From NCBI RefSeq assembly GCF_009674535.1, contig NZ_WKJK01000009.1, positions 184,099 to 248,098 of the forward strand: DNA of 64,000 bases. Reading direction: 5' to 3'. A program made the position numbers and the translations under genes. This DNA is from Duganella guangzhouensis (GTDB lineage Bacteria; Pseudomonadota; Gammaproteobacteria; Burkholderiales; Burkholderiaceae_D). Positions 45,570 through 54,214 of the stretch are shown here, piece by piece; position 1 is the stretch's first letter, and each line of letters starts with the position of its first letter. Below the pieces are notes generated by a model. That model searched no databases. It had not been told where the DNA came from and saw nothing but the letters and a program-made list of their open reading frames with translations.

Positions 45570-45902
45570 ATGGACCCTAGACGCGAGCATGTACGGCGCT
45601 TGTTGCAAGTAGATGCCTACATCACCGATCTCCACGGCGACCACCCGGCGCCGGCGCAGATCATCGACATATCCCGCATGGGGGTCGCCTTTGTCAGCGA
45701 TCGCCAGCTGCTGGCCGACGCCCAGTTCGTGCTGAGCTTTTGCTTCCCCGGCAGCAGCGAGCGCAACGACATCACCCTCACCGTCCTGCACAGCAATCCG
45801 GTCGGCACCCAGGGCCGTTATCGCAACGGCGCCCGCTTCCTCAGCATTTCCGACGCCAGCGCCGAGCGCATCTTCGAATACGTCACCACCGCGCCGGTCT
45901 GA
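45570..45902 (+). CDS. PilZ-domain protein (c-di-GMP binding)
   Basis: 110 residues, a single PilZ domain. The N-terminal arginine motif (MDPRREHVRRLL) and DISRMGVAF (the D/NxSxxG motif) are the c-di-GMP contacts. Likely a small effector linking c-di-GMP to another protein. Divergent from the RecQ-like gene. The two GGDEF/EAL proteins near 4-9 kb show that the nucleotide is made in this organism. Confidence 0.82.
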   Translation: MDPRREHVRRLLQVDAYITDLHGDHPAPAQIIDISRMGVAFVSDRQLLADAQFVLSFCFPGSSERNDITLTVLHSNPVGTQGRYRNGARFLSISDASAERIFEYVTTAPV

Positions 45903-45905
45903 GCT

Positions 45906-46289
45906 TCACCAGCCGTGACCAGCTGCGTAATGCCGCGTCTGGAACGGCAGGATGTCGCCCATGAAGGCTTTTAAATCGTAGCTAGCCCCCCACGCAATTG
46001 CACGCGGATCAAGGCAATTTTCAGACGGCATTGGACAGGCAGGCTTGTATGGGGCAACGGCATCGATCAACGCCAACTTGCGTTCTTTGGTCAGGACATT
46101 GAAGCGAGCCAGGCAATCAAACAAGTAACCCACATCGTTACGGAATGGTCCGTTGACAGCACTGAGGTCTGGTATCAAATCGTAATACCAAACGCTTTTG
46201 GCGATGTGAATGACATCCTCAGGATCTGCATACCCGAGCCCGTCTCGTGCTATCCGATTCAGCATATCAGTCACCGAAATCATCATCAC
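45906..46289 (-). CDS. Hypothetical partner of nucleotidyltransferase
   Basis: 127 residues (MMMISVTDMLNRIARDGLGY), no family recognised, no signal peptide. Its start overlaps the end of the nucleotidyltransferase gene by 23 nt, so the two are coupled. Sequence is less GC-rich than its neighbours. By position it could be the second half of a toxin-antitoxin-like pair, but there is no direct evidence. Confidence 0.65.
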   Translation of the reverse strand: MMMISVTDMLNRIARDGLGYADPEDVIHIAKSVWYYDLIPDLSAVNGPFRNDVGYLFDCLARFNVLTKERKLALIDAVAPYKPACPMPSENCLDPRAIAWGASYDLKAFMGDILPFQTRHYAAGHGW

Positions 46290-46887
46290 CCCTTTCCTGA
46301 TAACGCCACTTCAAGTGGGCAATTGCCCCTGCCAGATCTGGCCCAACGTAATACTGCGAGGACTCCATTGCAAGCCGTTCGAACTCGGCCCAACAAGCAC
46401 CGGGTTGTTTAAGCAGGAGCAGAATGTCGTCGATATCAACTGTTGAAAATCTACCCAGCTTGGATATTGCCAAATCCAGAGGACTCGGCAGCCATACGGT
46501 CAGTGGCACCGTGTTTCTTTGACCTAGTTCCAATTGCACCGCACGATCTTGATAGTCCACGTGCAACGGGCACAAGGTCGTGGTGAAACGCGGGTCTAAG
46601 TCCAATAAGAACGGTCCCAATCCCGGGTGCTCAAAGTCAATAGGACGCAGACGGGAAAGGGCGAGTAAGACGTCTTCTCGATGTATAAGATTGTAGTCAA
46701 ATTCAGCATCGATATCGACACTCAAACGACTATTCACGTACATATGCACCGCGCAGCCACCGAACAGATACGCGCGCACCGTCCCCTCAGGCAGGTTGGC
46801 CTCAGCCAGAAGATTCCCCAAGTTGCCAAACAGGTCAAGTACGGTTTGCCCCAATGTTTTCCGGTTCCCCATATGCCCCTCACGCAA
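46267..46887 (-). CDS. Nucleotidyltransferase-fold protein (DUF6036/AbiEii-like)
   Basis: 206 residues. YLFGGCAVHMYVNSRLSVDIDAEFDY is the GG...DxD signature of minimal nucleotidyltransferases, and DLAISKLGRFSTVDIDDILLLL is the second conserved block of the DUF6036/AbiEii-like group. The first codons MREGHMGNRK leave M6 as an alternative start. Such proteins often serve in toxin-antitoxin or abortive-infection pairs; the overlapping 127-residue gene downstream fits that layout. Lower GC than flanks suggests transfer. Confidence 0.75.
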   Translation of the reverse strand: MREGHMGNRKTLGQTVLDLFGNLGNLLAEANLPEGTVRAYLFGGCAVHMYVNSRLSVDIDAEFDYNLIHREDVLLALSRLRPIDFEHPGLGPFLLDLDPRFTTTLCPLHVDYQDRAVQLELGQRNTVPLTVWLPSPLDLAISKLGRFSTVDIDDILLLLKQPGACWAEFERLAMESSQYYVGPDLAGAIAHLKWRYQERGDDDFGD

Positions 46888-46944
46888 ATAAACTGAATGT
46901 GAGGAGATTGTGTGGAATGCTCAACCTTGGGGTGCTGATCTACC

Positions 46945-47340
46945 TCATACCGGCGCTAGTGTGGTGTCGATGCGCAGACCGGGTTTAAGGGTCAGTGTGA
47001 CCGGGGTTTTCTCGGCGATTTCGGCCATGCGGTTGCGCTGCTCGTCGCTGAGCGTGCCGTTGATGGTGAGCGTGCGCCTTACCAGCATGGCGTCGTCGTC
47101 TCCGTGCGTCAGATGCAGCCCGACCTCGACCGCGTCCACCGGCCACTGCTTGCGGTCGGCATACATGCGCAGCGTGATCGCGGTGCACGCGCCCAGCCCT
47201 GCCAGCAACAATTCGTAGGGACCAGGACCTGCGTCCTGGCCACCATTGCGCACCGGTTCATCGGCCATCAGCGCGTGGCCGCCGACCTCGATGCGGGTGC
47301 TGTAATTATCCTTGCCAATCTGCGCGCAAGCCCTTGCCAT
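46945..47340 (-). CDS. OsmC-family protein
   Basis: 131 residues from ATG 47340, which has a strong AAGGAG site; the longer frame has none. OsmC fold motifs: GPGPYELLLAGLGACTAITLRMYA with the first peroxidatic Cys, and EIAEKTPVTLTLKPGL, where the second Cys of classical OsmC/Ohr is Thr. So peroxidase chemistry of the usual kind is doubtful. Divergent from a TonB receptor gene. Confidence 0.88.
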   Translation of the reverse strand: MARACAQIGKDNYSTRIEVGGHALMADEPVRNGGQDAGPGPYELLLAGLGACTAITLRMYADRKQWPVDAVEVGLHLTHGDDDAMLVRRTLTINGTLSDEQRNRMAEIAEKTPVTLTLKPGLRIDTTLAPV

Positions 47341-47444
47341 ATCACATTCTCCTTGTATGTAAAGCTCAGGTAAAGAAGCGTTAACCACGCTATTTTGCCA
47401 TTTTCCCACTGGTACAATGGCAACCTCACCACCTAATACTGACC

Positions 47445-49718
47445 ATGCAAAAAATTCTGCTCACCTGCTGCCTGACCGGCAGCGCGATTTTGCCAGCTTA
47501 CGCCCAAACCACCACCTCCGACCAGCCAGCCGCCAAGCCAGCCACTTCGACGAGCACCACCTCGGCCACCACCAAGGCCAAGGAAGTCGTGCCGCAAGTG
47601 ACGGTTGCCGCTGAGCGTCCTACCAATCGCATCGACCGCCAGGTCTACGACGTCAAATCCGACATCTCCAGCAGCAACGGCACCGCCGCCGACGCGCTCA
47701 ACAACGTGCCCTCGGTCAGCGTCGACCCGGACGGCACGGTGTCGCTGCGCGGCAGCACCAATGTGCAAATCATGGTGGACGGCAAACCGTCGGCCATGCT
47801 GCAAGGCGATAACCGCGGCCCGGCGCTGCAAGCCATGTCGGCCGAGGACATCGAATCGGTCGAAGTGGTCAACAACCCCGGCGCCGAATTCGGCAACGAA
47901 GCCGGCGGCGGCCCGATCCTGAACCTGGTGATGCGCCGCAACCGCAAGCCGGGCGGCACCGCCACCGTCAACAGCAACTACGGCACCGCCGGCCGCTACA
48001 ACAGCGCGATCAACGGCAGCTACAACGAAGGCGCCTGGGGCTTCCAGGGCAGCGCCAATTTCCGCCATGACGGCCGCAACTCGGTGGCTGAAACCAGCCG
48101 CGACACGCTGGACACCAAGAGCGGCGAATTCGTCCACAGCAGCCAGGAGTCGATCGGCAAAGGCTTGAACGACATGGCTGGCCTGAATGGCAGCGTCAGC
48201 TACAACGTGGACACCAAAGACACCCTCACCGGCAGCGCCTCCTACCAGGGCCGCACCAACGACCAGATCGGCACCGACCACTACATCAACGGCGCCACCA
48301 GCCTGACCTCGGCCAGCGATTACGTGCGCAGCACCGACCGCACCGGCGACAGCAAAAACTTCGCCTGGGGCGGCCGCTACGACCACAAAGGCGAACTGCC
48401 GGGCGAAACGCTGAAGATCGACCTGCGCGTGTCGACCTCGCTGAACGACAACATCAGCGACTACTACAACGACTACACGATTCCAGTCACGCCCGACACC
48501 CAGGCCAAGCAGCACAACAACTTCAGCACCCGCATCATCGACTTCACCGGCGACTACGAGCGTCCGCTGTGGGGCGGCGTCGCCAAGGCTGGCTACAAAG
48601 TGGCCACCAACGACAACACCTCGGACACGCTGTACACCGACATCGATCCAACCACCGGCGTGGCCACCGTCAACACCGGCCGCACCAACAGCTACGCGCT
48701 GGACGAAACCGTGTACGCGCTGTACAGCAACTACCAGCTGCGCCTGAACGAACGCTGGACCGCTCTGGCCGGCCTGCGCGCCGAGTACACCGACATGGAC
48801 ATCAAGCAGATCACCGGCGATGTCGAGGCCAAGAACCACTACCTGAACTACATGCCGAGCGCGTTCGCGACCTACAAGCTGACCGCCGATGCCAACCTGC
48901 GCTTCTCGTACGCGCGCCGCATCCGCCGTCCGCAAGCGGCCGACCTGAATCCGTACGTGACCTACCGCGACGAATTCAACGTCTCCTCCGGCAACCCGAA
49001 CCTGAAACCGACCAAGACCGACTCGTTCGAACTGGGTTACGAAACCAAGTTCGGCGGCCTGGAAACCAATCTGCGCGGCTACTACCGCAAGGACACCGAC
49101 GCCATCGTCGATCAGCGTTACTTCGTCTCGCCGAACGTGCTGCTGACCACCAAGACCAATGGCGAAGGCAGCCACTCCAGCGGCCTGGAATTCACCGTCA
49201 GCGGCAAGCTGACCAAGGACCTGACGCTGAACGCCAACGGCAACCTGATGCGCGCACAGCAAAGCTTCTACGACGACAGCAACACGCTGGTATCGCGCAC
49301 CGCCAACTCGCTGAGCGGCCGCGTGCGCCTGAACTACCAGTACGACGCCGCCGACCAGATCCAGCTGGCACTGCAGGCACGCGGCAAGACCCTGTCCGGC
49401 GACGGCTACCGTTCGCCGACCCACTCGGTCAACGTCAGCCTGCGCCACACCGTGACGCCGCAGTTGACGCTGGTGGCCAATGTGACCGACCTGTTCAACA
49501 CCAACAAGATGGAAACCATCGTCGACAGCTCAACGTTGCGTGAAACCAGCAGCCGCCACTTCGACGGCCGCGTGGTGTATGTCGGCTTCTCCTACCGCTT
49601 CGGCGGCGCCAGCTCGTCCAGCCAGAAAGAAGAAGGCGGCTGGAGCGGTCGTCCTGGCGGTCCGGGTGGTCCCGGCGGCCCAGGCGGTGACGGCGGCGGC
49701 CCCCCACCAGGCGCCTGA
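47445..49718 (+). CDS. TonB-dependent receptor with Gly/Pro-rich C-terminal tail
   Basis: 757 residues with signal peptide (MQKILLTCCLTGSAILPAYAQ). Plug: TAADALNNVPSVSVDPDGTVSLRGSTNV and SVEVVNNPGAEFGNEAGGGPILNLV; barrel of the outer-membrane beta-barrel 3 type. The barrel seems to close at YVGFSYRFGG, but ~36 residues follow: Ser/Gln/Glu then GRPGG and repeated GGP units ending PPPGA. Receptors normally end at an aromatic residue used for assembly, so this tail is odd. A TACAAT box lies just upstream of the start region. Substrate unknown. Confidence 0.9.
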   Translation: MQKILLTCCLTGSAILPAYAQTTTSDQPAAKPATSTSTTSATTKAKEVVPQVTVAAERPTNRIDRQVYDVKSDISSSNGTAADALNNVPSVSVDPDGTVSLRGSTNVQIMVDGKPSAMLQGDNRGPALQAMSAEDIESVEVVNNPGAEFGNEAGGGPILNLVMRRNRKPGGTATVNSNYGTAGRYNSAINGSYNEGAWGFQGSANFRHDGRNSVAETSRDTLDTKSGEFVHSSQESIGKGLNDMAGLNGSVSYNVDTKDTLTGSASYQGRTNDQIGTDHYINGATSLTSASDYVRSTDRTGDSKNFAWGGRYDHKGELPGETLKIDLRVSTSLNDNISDYYNDYTIPVTPDTQAKQHNNFSTRIIDFTGDYERPLWGGVAKAGYKVATNDNTSDTLYTDIDPTTGVATVNTGRTNSYALDETVYALYSNYQLRLNERWTALAGLRAEYTDMDIKQITGDVEAKNHYLNYMPSAFATYKLTADANLRFSYARRIRRPQAADLNPYVTYRDEFNVSSGNPNLKPTKTDSFELGYETKFGGLETNLRGYYRKDTDAIVDQRYFVSPNVLLTTKTNGEGSHSSGLEFTVSGKLTKDLTLNANGNLMRAQQSFYDDSNTLVSRTANSLSGRVRLNYQYDAADQIQLALQARGKTLSGDGYRSPTHSVNVSLRHTVTPQLTLVANVTDLFNTNKMETIVDSSTLRETSSRHFDGRVVYVGFSYRFGGASSSSQKEEGGWSGRPGGPGGPGGPGGDGGGPPPGA

Positions 49719-49757
49719 CGCTCCCACGCGCCAGTCCTGGCTGTGCTAGACTGGCGC

Positions 49758-49837
49758 AAGGAGATGGCATTCCTCCTTTAACCGCCCTTGTGGCTGATGA
49801 TGCCTACATTCATACCTGGCAACAGGGGATGTAGGCA
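49758..49837 (+). promoter_or_regulatory. Fluoride riboswitch (crcB motif) with downstream expression platform
   Basis: Aptamer 49758-49807: stem AAGGAG/CTCCTT enclosing ATGGCATT, then TTTAACCGCCC, TTGT, GGCTGATGATGCCTAC. The GGCAT (49766-49770) can form the known pseudoknot with ATGCC (49800-49804). This matches the crcB/fluoride motif consensus closely. Downstream, TGCCTAC (49801-49807) is complementary to GTAGGCA (49831-49837), giving an alternative hairpin. It precedes a CLC-F-type exporter gene. Confidence 0.93.
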
Positions 49838-49896
49838 CGCGTCCATCGCACTCCCTTGCTTGTCCAGGTCCGTCGTAACCCTGAACTGGAACAAGC

Positions 49897-51126
49897 ATGC
49901 TCAATCTACTTCCTTCCGAACCGCGCGCCGCGCTGACCCACCTGCTACGCTGGTCGCTGCTGGCGAGCGCCGTTGCGCTATTGGCCGGCGCGGCCTCCGC
50001 ACTCTTCCTGTTTCTGCTGCAGCGGGCCACAGCATTGCATGGCCAGCATCCATGGCTGGTGTGGCTGCTGCCGTTGGCTGGCTTTGCGGTCGGCTGGATC
50101 TATCTGCGGATTGGCAGCCAGGTCGAAGCCGGCAACAATCTGCTGCTCGATGAAATCCGCGACCCGCGCGCCACCATCCCCTTGCGCATGGCGCCGCTGG
50201 TGCTGGGTGCGACGGTGGTCTCGCATCTGTTTGGCGCATCGGTGGGACGCGAGGGAACAGCAGTGCAAATGGGCGGCGCGCTGGCCGACCAGCTGGCGCA
50301 TCGTCTCGGGTTGGCGGCCGAAGAGCGGCGCCTGCTGCTGATGACCGGCATCAGCGCCGGCTTCGCCTCGGTGTTCGGCACCCCCATGGCGGGTGCCGTG
50401 TTCGGACTGGAAGTGCTGAGCATAGGCTGCATCAACTACGCCGCCATGCTGCCCTGTTTGATCGCGGCGCTGCTGGCCGATCAAACCGGTCTGCTACTCG
50501 GCATCCATCACACGCATTATGCGGTGGCGTGGATTCCGCCGCTGAGCGCGTGGACCATCTGCGCCACCATGATTGCTGGCGTGCTGTTCGGCCTGACCGC
50601 GATGCTGTTCGCGCGCGCCACGCACGCCGCCGGCGCCGCGATGAAACGCTGGATCGCCTATCCGCCGCTGCGCCCCTTGTGCGGCGGCCTGCTGATCGCC
50701 CTCGCCGCTTACTGTCTGCCAGTGCAGGCATATTTAGGACTGGGCCTGCCGACCATCATGGCGGCCTTCCAGCAAATGCTGCCGCCGTGGGATTTTTTCG
50801 GCAAGATGATCTTCACCATCCTGTCGCTCGGCAGTGGCTTCAAAGGCGGTGAAGTCACGCCGCTGTTCTACATCGGCGCGACGCTGGGCAATGCGCTGGC
50901 ACCTGTGCTGCACCTGCCCTTCTCGTTCCTGGCCGGACTGGGATTTGTCGCCGTATTTGCCGGCGCCGCCAACACACCGCTGGCATCCGCGCTGATGGCA
51001 ATGGAATTGTTCGGCGCCGAAATCGGCATCTACGCGCTGCTGGCTTGCGTGGTCAGCTACGCCTGCTCCGGCCACACCGGTATCTACCGTGCGCAGCGCG
51101 TCGGCCAAGCCAAATTTTCTACTTGA
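49897..51126 (+). CDS. CLC-F-type fluoride/proton antiporter
   Basis: 409 residues, CLC fold. The gating-Glu motif is G-R-E-G-T (GASVGREGTAVQMGGAL) rather than GREGP, a hallmark of the fluoride-exporting CLC-F clade, and FGTPMAGAVFGLE and GGEVTPLFYIGATLGN are the other pore segments. Together with the fluoride riboswitch directly upstream, the role as fluoride exporter is well supported. Ends 8 nt inside the convergent Fur-family gene. Confidence 0.93.
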   Translation: MLNLLPSEPRAALTHLLRWSLLASAVALLAGAASALFLFLLQRATALHGQHPWLVWLLPLAGFAVGWIYLRIGSQVEAGNNLLLDEIRDPRATIPLRMAPLVLGATVVSHLFGASVGREGTAVQMGGALADQLAHRLGLAAEERRLLLMTGISAGFASVFGTPMAGAVFGLEVLSIGCINYAAMLPCLIAALLADQTGLLLGIHHTHYAVAWIPPLSAWTICATMIAGVLFGLTAMLFARATHAAGAAMKRWIAYPPLRPLCGGLLIALAAYCLPVQAYLGLGLPTIMAAFQQMLPPWDFFGKMIFTILSLGSGFKGGEVTPLFYIGATLGNALAPVLHLPFSFLAGLGFVAVFAGAANTPLASALMAMELFGAEIGIYALLACVVSYACSGHTGIYRAQRVGQAKFST

Positions 51127-51586
51127 TGCAGGCGGAACAACGCGATATGACGATCAGCTCTTGCAACGGGCTATAGCCCTCGTGGCCGGCCGCCGCCACC
51201 AACTGGTTGGCCAGCGCCGGTTCGGCCACCTTGCGCCGCCTTCCGCACACATCGCATTCGAAGTAGCAGTTGCGCTTGCGTTCCGGTCCGCTGCGGATCT
51301 GGTAACAGGAATGGGTGCCGAGCGCGGTGTGGTGCCACTCCCGCTCCACCAGCGCATGCTGCTCCAGTTCCTTCAGTATGCGATACACCGTGGCCAGGCT
51401 GGCATCGCCGCCGTTGGCCAGCAAGGCGCGCTGCACCGACGCCGCGTCCACCGGCGCGCCAGCACAGGCCAGCACCTGCACCACCGCCATCCGCGCCACG
51501 GTCATGCGCAGTGAAGTTTTGCGCAACCACGCCTGCACTTGCAGTGTTACCGCGTCATCGCGCACTTCAGGGGATAGAGTCAACAT
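51119..51586 (-). CDS. Fur-family transcriptional regulator (paralogue)
   Basis: 155 residues from ATG 51586, preceded by AAAGGA; upstream in-frame ATGs give longer forms without a better ribosome site. Winged helix (VDAASVQRALLANGGDASLATVYRILKELEQHALV), metal-site HHTALGTHSCYQI, and CxxC pairs (CDVC, CSAC). Distinct from the Zur-like protein at 41426. Lies downstream of a siderophore receptor on the same strand but separated by a terminator, so it has its own promoter. Whether it senses iron, zinc, manganese or peroxide is not clear. Confidence 0.85.
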   Translation of the reverse strand: MLTLSPEVRDDAVTLQVQAWLRKTSLRMTVARMAVVQVLACAGAPVDAASVQRALLANGGDASLATVYRILKELEQHALVEREWHHTALGTHSCYQIRSGPERKRNCYFECDVCGRRRKVAEPALANQLVAAAGHEGYSPLQELIVISRCSACIK

Positions 51587-51642
51587 CGCTGGGGTTCCTT
51601 TCTCTTCTTTGCCAAGCATGCCAACACAAAAGGGAACCCTGT

Positions 51643-51671
51643 AAAACAAAAAGCCCGCTGGGTAGCGGGCT
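51643..51671 (-). terminator. Rho-independent terminator of siderophore receptor gene
   Basis: On the minus strand: perfect 8-bp stem AGCCCGCT / AGCGGGCT with loop ACCC, followed by TTTTGTTTT, beginning 7 nt after the receptor stop codon. Confidence 0.9.
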
Positions 51672-51678
51672 GGAAGGC

Positions 51679-53997
51679 TTAGTACTTGAAGTTGGCAGTC
51701 AGCGTGCCGCTGCGGCCAGCCGCCACGCCGGCATAGTGCGGCGACGACACCTTATCGAAGTAGAACTTGTTGTTCAGGTTCTGGATATTCAACTGCAGCG
51801 TAATGTGCTTGTTGACGTCATAGCTGGCCATCGCATCGTAACGGCTGTAGCCCGGCGCGTACTTGGTGTTGTTGACGTTGGCGTACACGCGCGACATCGA
51901 GCTGACGCCACCACCCACCGTCAAGTTGGACAGCAGCTTGTACGAAGTCCACAGCGACGCACTGTTCTTCGGCGTGGTCGGGAACATATTGCCGTTGTAT
52001 GGCGAGGCGGTGTAGATCGGCGCCGCCGTGGTACCCACGTTCACATAGCCGTTATCGGCCACACGCGCATCCAGATAGGTATAGCCACCGAACACTTGCC
52101 ATTCCTTGGTGATGTTGCCGCTGGCGCCCAGCTCCACACCCTTCACCGTTTTCTTGCCGACGTTTTGCGAGGTGCCGTCAGGCGAGGTCACGCGCGCATT
52201 GCTCATATCGCTGCGGAAGATCGCGCCACTCAGTGACAGACGACCGCCCGGCAGCACTTCCCACTTGGTGCCCAGCTCGTAGTTCTTGCTTTCCTGCGGT
52301 TTCAGGTTCTGAATCGCAGTGGTCAGCGCATCCAGGCCATCGCCACCGTCATTACCCGGCGGGGTCGACGAGGTGCCGTAAGATACATACACGCTGCTGT
52401 TGGTCGATGGCTTGTACACCAGACCGGCCTGATAGTTGGCGAAGTCCGCGTTCACCACGGCATGGGAGGCAGCAGTGGTCACGCCGGACAGCGTGTACTG
52501 CGGCACGTCCAGCGCACTGCGATAGTCATCCCAACGCACGCCCAGGTTCAGCAGCCACTGCGGCGAGAACTCCACCGTGTCGAAGGCGTAAGCCGAACGG
52601 GTATTGGTGACGATCTTGTTGCGCGCCGGCGAAACGGTCGCGGTGTAAGCCCACGGATCGTATGGGTTCGGATTAACCGTGGTGGTGCAGTTGTACAGCG
52701 TGGCAGCGCCGGCGGTCGGGCACGTGGTGCCGCTGGTCAGCGGATTGTTGGTGCCTGGCGTGAAGATATAGCTGCTGCGATCGGTGTCCTCGCGGCTGAT
52801 CTCGACGCCGGTGGTGTAGCTGTGCTTGATGCCAGCCAGGACCAGGCTACCGGTCAGGCTGGTGGCGTTGGCGGCCGAATCGGTGCTGGTGGTGCGGCTG
52901 TTGGCGCGACGCCATACAGTGCCGTACACCACGGTGTTACCCTTGGAGTCATCCGGTTGGGTCCACACATAGTCGTTGCTGGTTTTACCGTAACGCGTTA
53001 CGTTGCGGAACACGGTGCCATCGGCAAAGTGATGCTGCACGTCGATGGTGCCGATGTCCGACTGCGTTTTGCGGAAATCGCGGTCCACCAGACCGTAGAA
53101 CGTATCACGCGGGACGCTGATCGGCGTGCCGTTGCCGTTCTTGCTCAGATTGGTGCCGCTGGTGATAGGGTTGTTGAACGGAATGCCGCTATCCGGCAGC
53201 TCATCCGACTGCATGTGGTAGTAGCTCAGGTTGACCTGGGTGTTCGAGTGCAGACCAAACGCCACGCTCGGCGCGATACCCCAGCGACTGCCGCCAACCG
53301 GGCCACGGCCGGCTACGTCGGCATTATGGTCCATCAGGTTCAGACGCACCGCCACGTCGTCGTTGATCATGCGGTTGACGTCCAGCGTGCCACGACGATA
53401 CTCGGACGAACCAACGCCAACGCTGCCGTTAATGAAGTTTTCCGCCTTCGGCATCTTGCTGACCAGATTGATGCCGCCACCAGCCGACGAACGGCCACCG
53501 TAGGCCGAGTTCGGACCTTTGACCACTTCAATCTGCTCCAGATCGAAGATTTCGCGCGAGCCTGAACCGCTGTCGCGGATGCCATCGATATAGGTATCGG
53601 TCTGCGCGTTGTAGCCGCGGATGAACAGATTGTCGCCCACTGGATTGCCGCCCTCGCCGGCGCCGATGGTAATCCCCGGCACCGTGCGCAGCGCGTCGGT
53701 CAGCGACACCGCGCCGGTCTGCGAAATTACTTCCGACGGGATCACCGTCACTGATTTAGGCGTATCCAGCAGCGGCGCGGTGAACTTCTGATTGGCCGAC
53801 TTGGTCACCTGGAAATCGCTGGTGCGGGCACCGTCCACCACCACTTCCGGCAGTTTCTGCGGCTGCTCAGGCGCAGTTTCCGCGTGCAGCGCCAGCGGCA
53901 TGGCCAGCGAGGCCAGCGCGGCGGCCTGCAGACGGTTCAGTTTGGAACTTGCGTGTTTGCGGCTCTTGATGCCCGCGTTCTTGTCTGTCGATTTCAT
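51679..53997 (-). CDS. TonB-dependent siderophore receptor, Fiu/catecholate-like
   Basis: 772 residues from ATG 53997 (ribosome site GGAAG); the longer frame would cross the promoter. Basic signal peptide (KSRKHASSKLNRLQAAALAS..ALHA). The plug has SVTVIPSEVISQTGAVSLTD, LRTVPGITIGAGEGGNP and IRGYNAQTDTYIDGIRD, and VVKGPNSAYGGRSSAGGGI, closely like the catecholate receptors of the Fiu group. The barrel ends GTLTANFKY. A candidate Fur box lies about 115 nt upstream. Followed by a terminator and a Fur-family gene. Confidence 0.93.
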   Translation of the reverse strand: MKSTDKNAGIKSRKHASSKLNRLQAAALASLAMPLALHAETAPEQPQKLPEVVVDGARTSDFQVTKSANQKFTAPLLDTPKSVTVIPSEVISQTGAVSLTDALRTVPGITIGAGEGGNPVGDNLFIRGYNAQTDTYIDGIRDSGSGSREIFDLEQIEVVKGPNSAYGGRSSAGGGINLVSKMPKAENFINGSVGVGSSEYRRGTLDVNRMINDDVAVRLNLMDHNADVAGRGPVGGSRWGIAPSVAFGLHSNTQVNLSYYHMQSDELPDSGIPFNNPITSGTNLSKNGNGTPISVPRDTFYGLVDRDFRKTQSDIGTIDVQHHFADGTVFRNVTRYGKTSNDYVWTQPDDSKGNTVVYGTVWRRANSRTTSTDSAANATSLTGSLVLAGIKHSYTTGVEISREDTDRSSYIFTPGTNNPLTSGTTCPTAGAATLYNCTTTVNPNPYDPWAYTATVSPARNKIVTNTRSAYAFDTVEFSPQWLLNLGVRWDDYRSALDVPQYTLSGVTTAASHAVVNADFANYQAGLVYKPSTNSSVYVSYGTSSTPPGNDGGDGLDALTTAIQNLKPQESKNYELGTKWEVLPGGRLSLSGAIFRSDMSNARVTSPDGTSQNVGKKTVKGVELGASGNITKEWQVFGGYTYLDARVADNGYVNVGTTAAPIYTASPYNGNMFPTTPKNSASLWTSYKLLSNLTVGGGVSSMSRVYANVNNTKYAPGYSRYDAMASYDVNKHITLQLNIQNLNNKFYFDKVSSPHYAGVAAGRSGTLTANFKY

Positions 53998-54111
53998 AAT
54001 CTTCCATAAGGCAGTTGTTGTCACTGGCTGGCTTGGGCAAAACGGCACCCTGGCTGGCTCTAAAATAGCTTCCATGTCTACCTTGCCAAGCGACAAACGC
54101 AAAAGGGAACT

Positions 54112-54133
54112 GCGAATGCGAATTATTTTTAAG
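54112..54133. promoter_or_regulatory. Candidate Fur box
   Basis: AATGCGAATTATTTTT (54115-54130) resembles the AATGATAATCATT-type Fur consensus and sits between the siderophore receptor (start 53997) and the divergent serine hydrolase (start 54215). Confidence 0.5.
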
Positions 54134-54214
54134 TCGATTCACAACACGGATATCGGCACACATAAAAGTTCGCGATATAGTGCTCGGATCACGTGGACCA
54201 CAGAGGAGGAAGGC

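Noticed and set aside
47433..49448. 671-codon minus-strand frame
   Set aside because: Antisense to a TonB receptor with clear plug motifs; Val/Ala-rich shadow.
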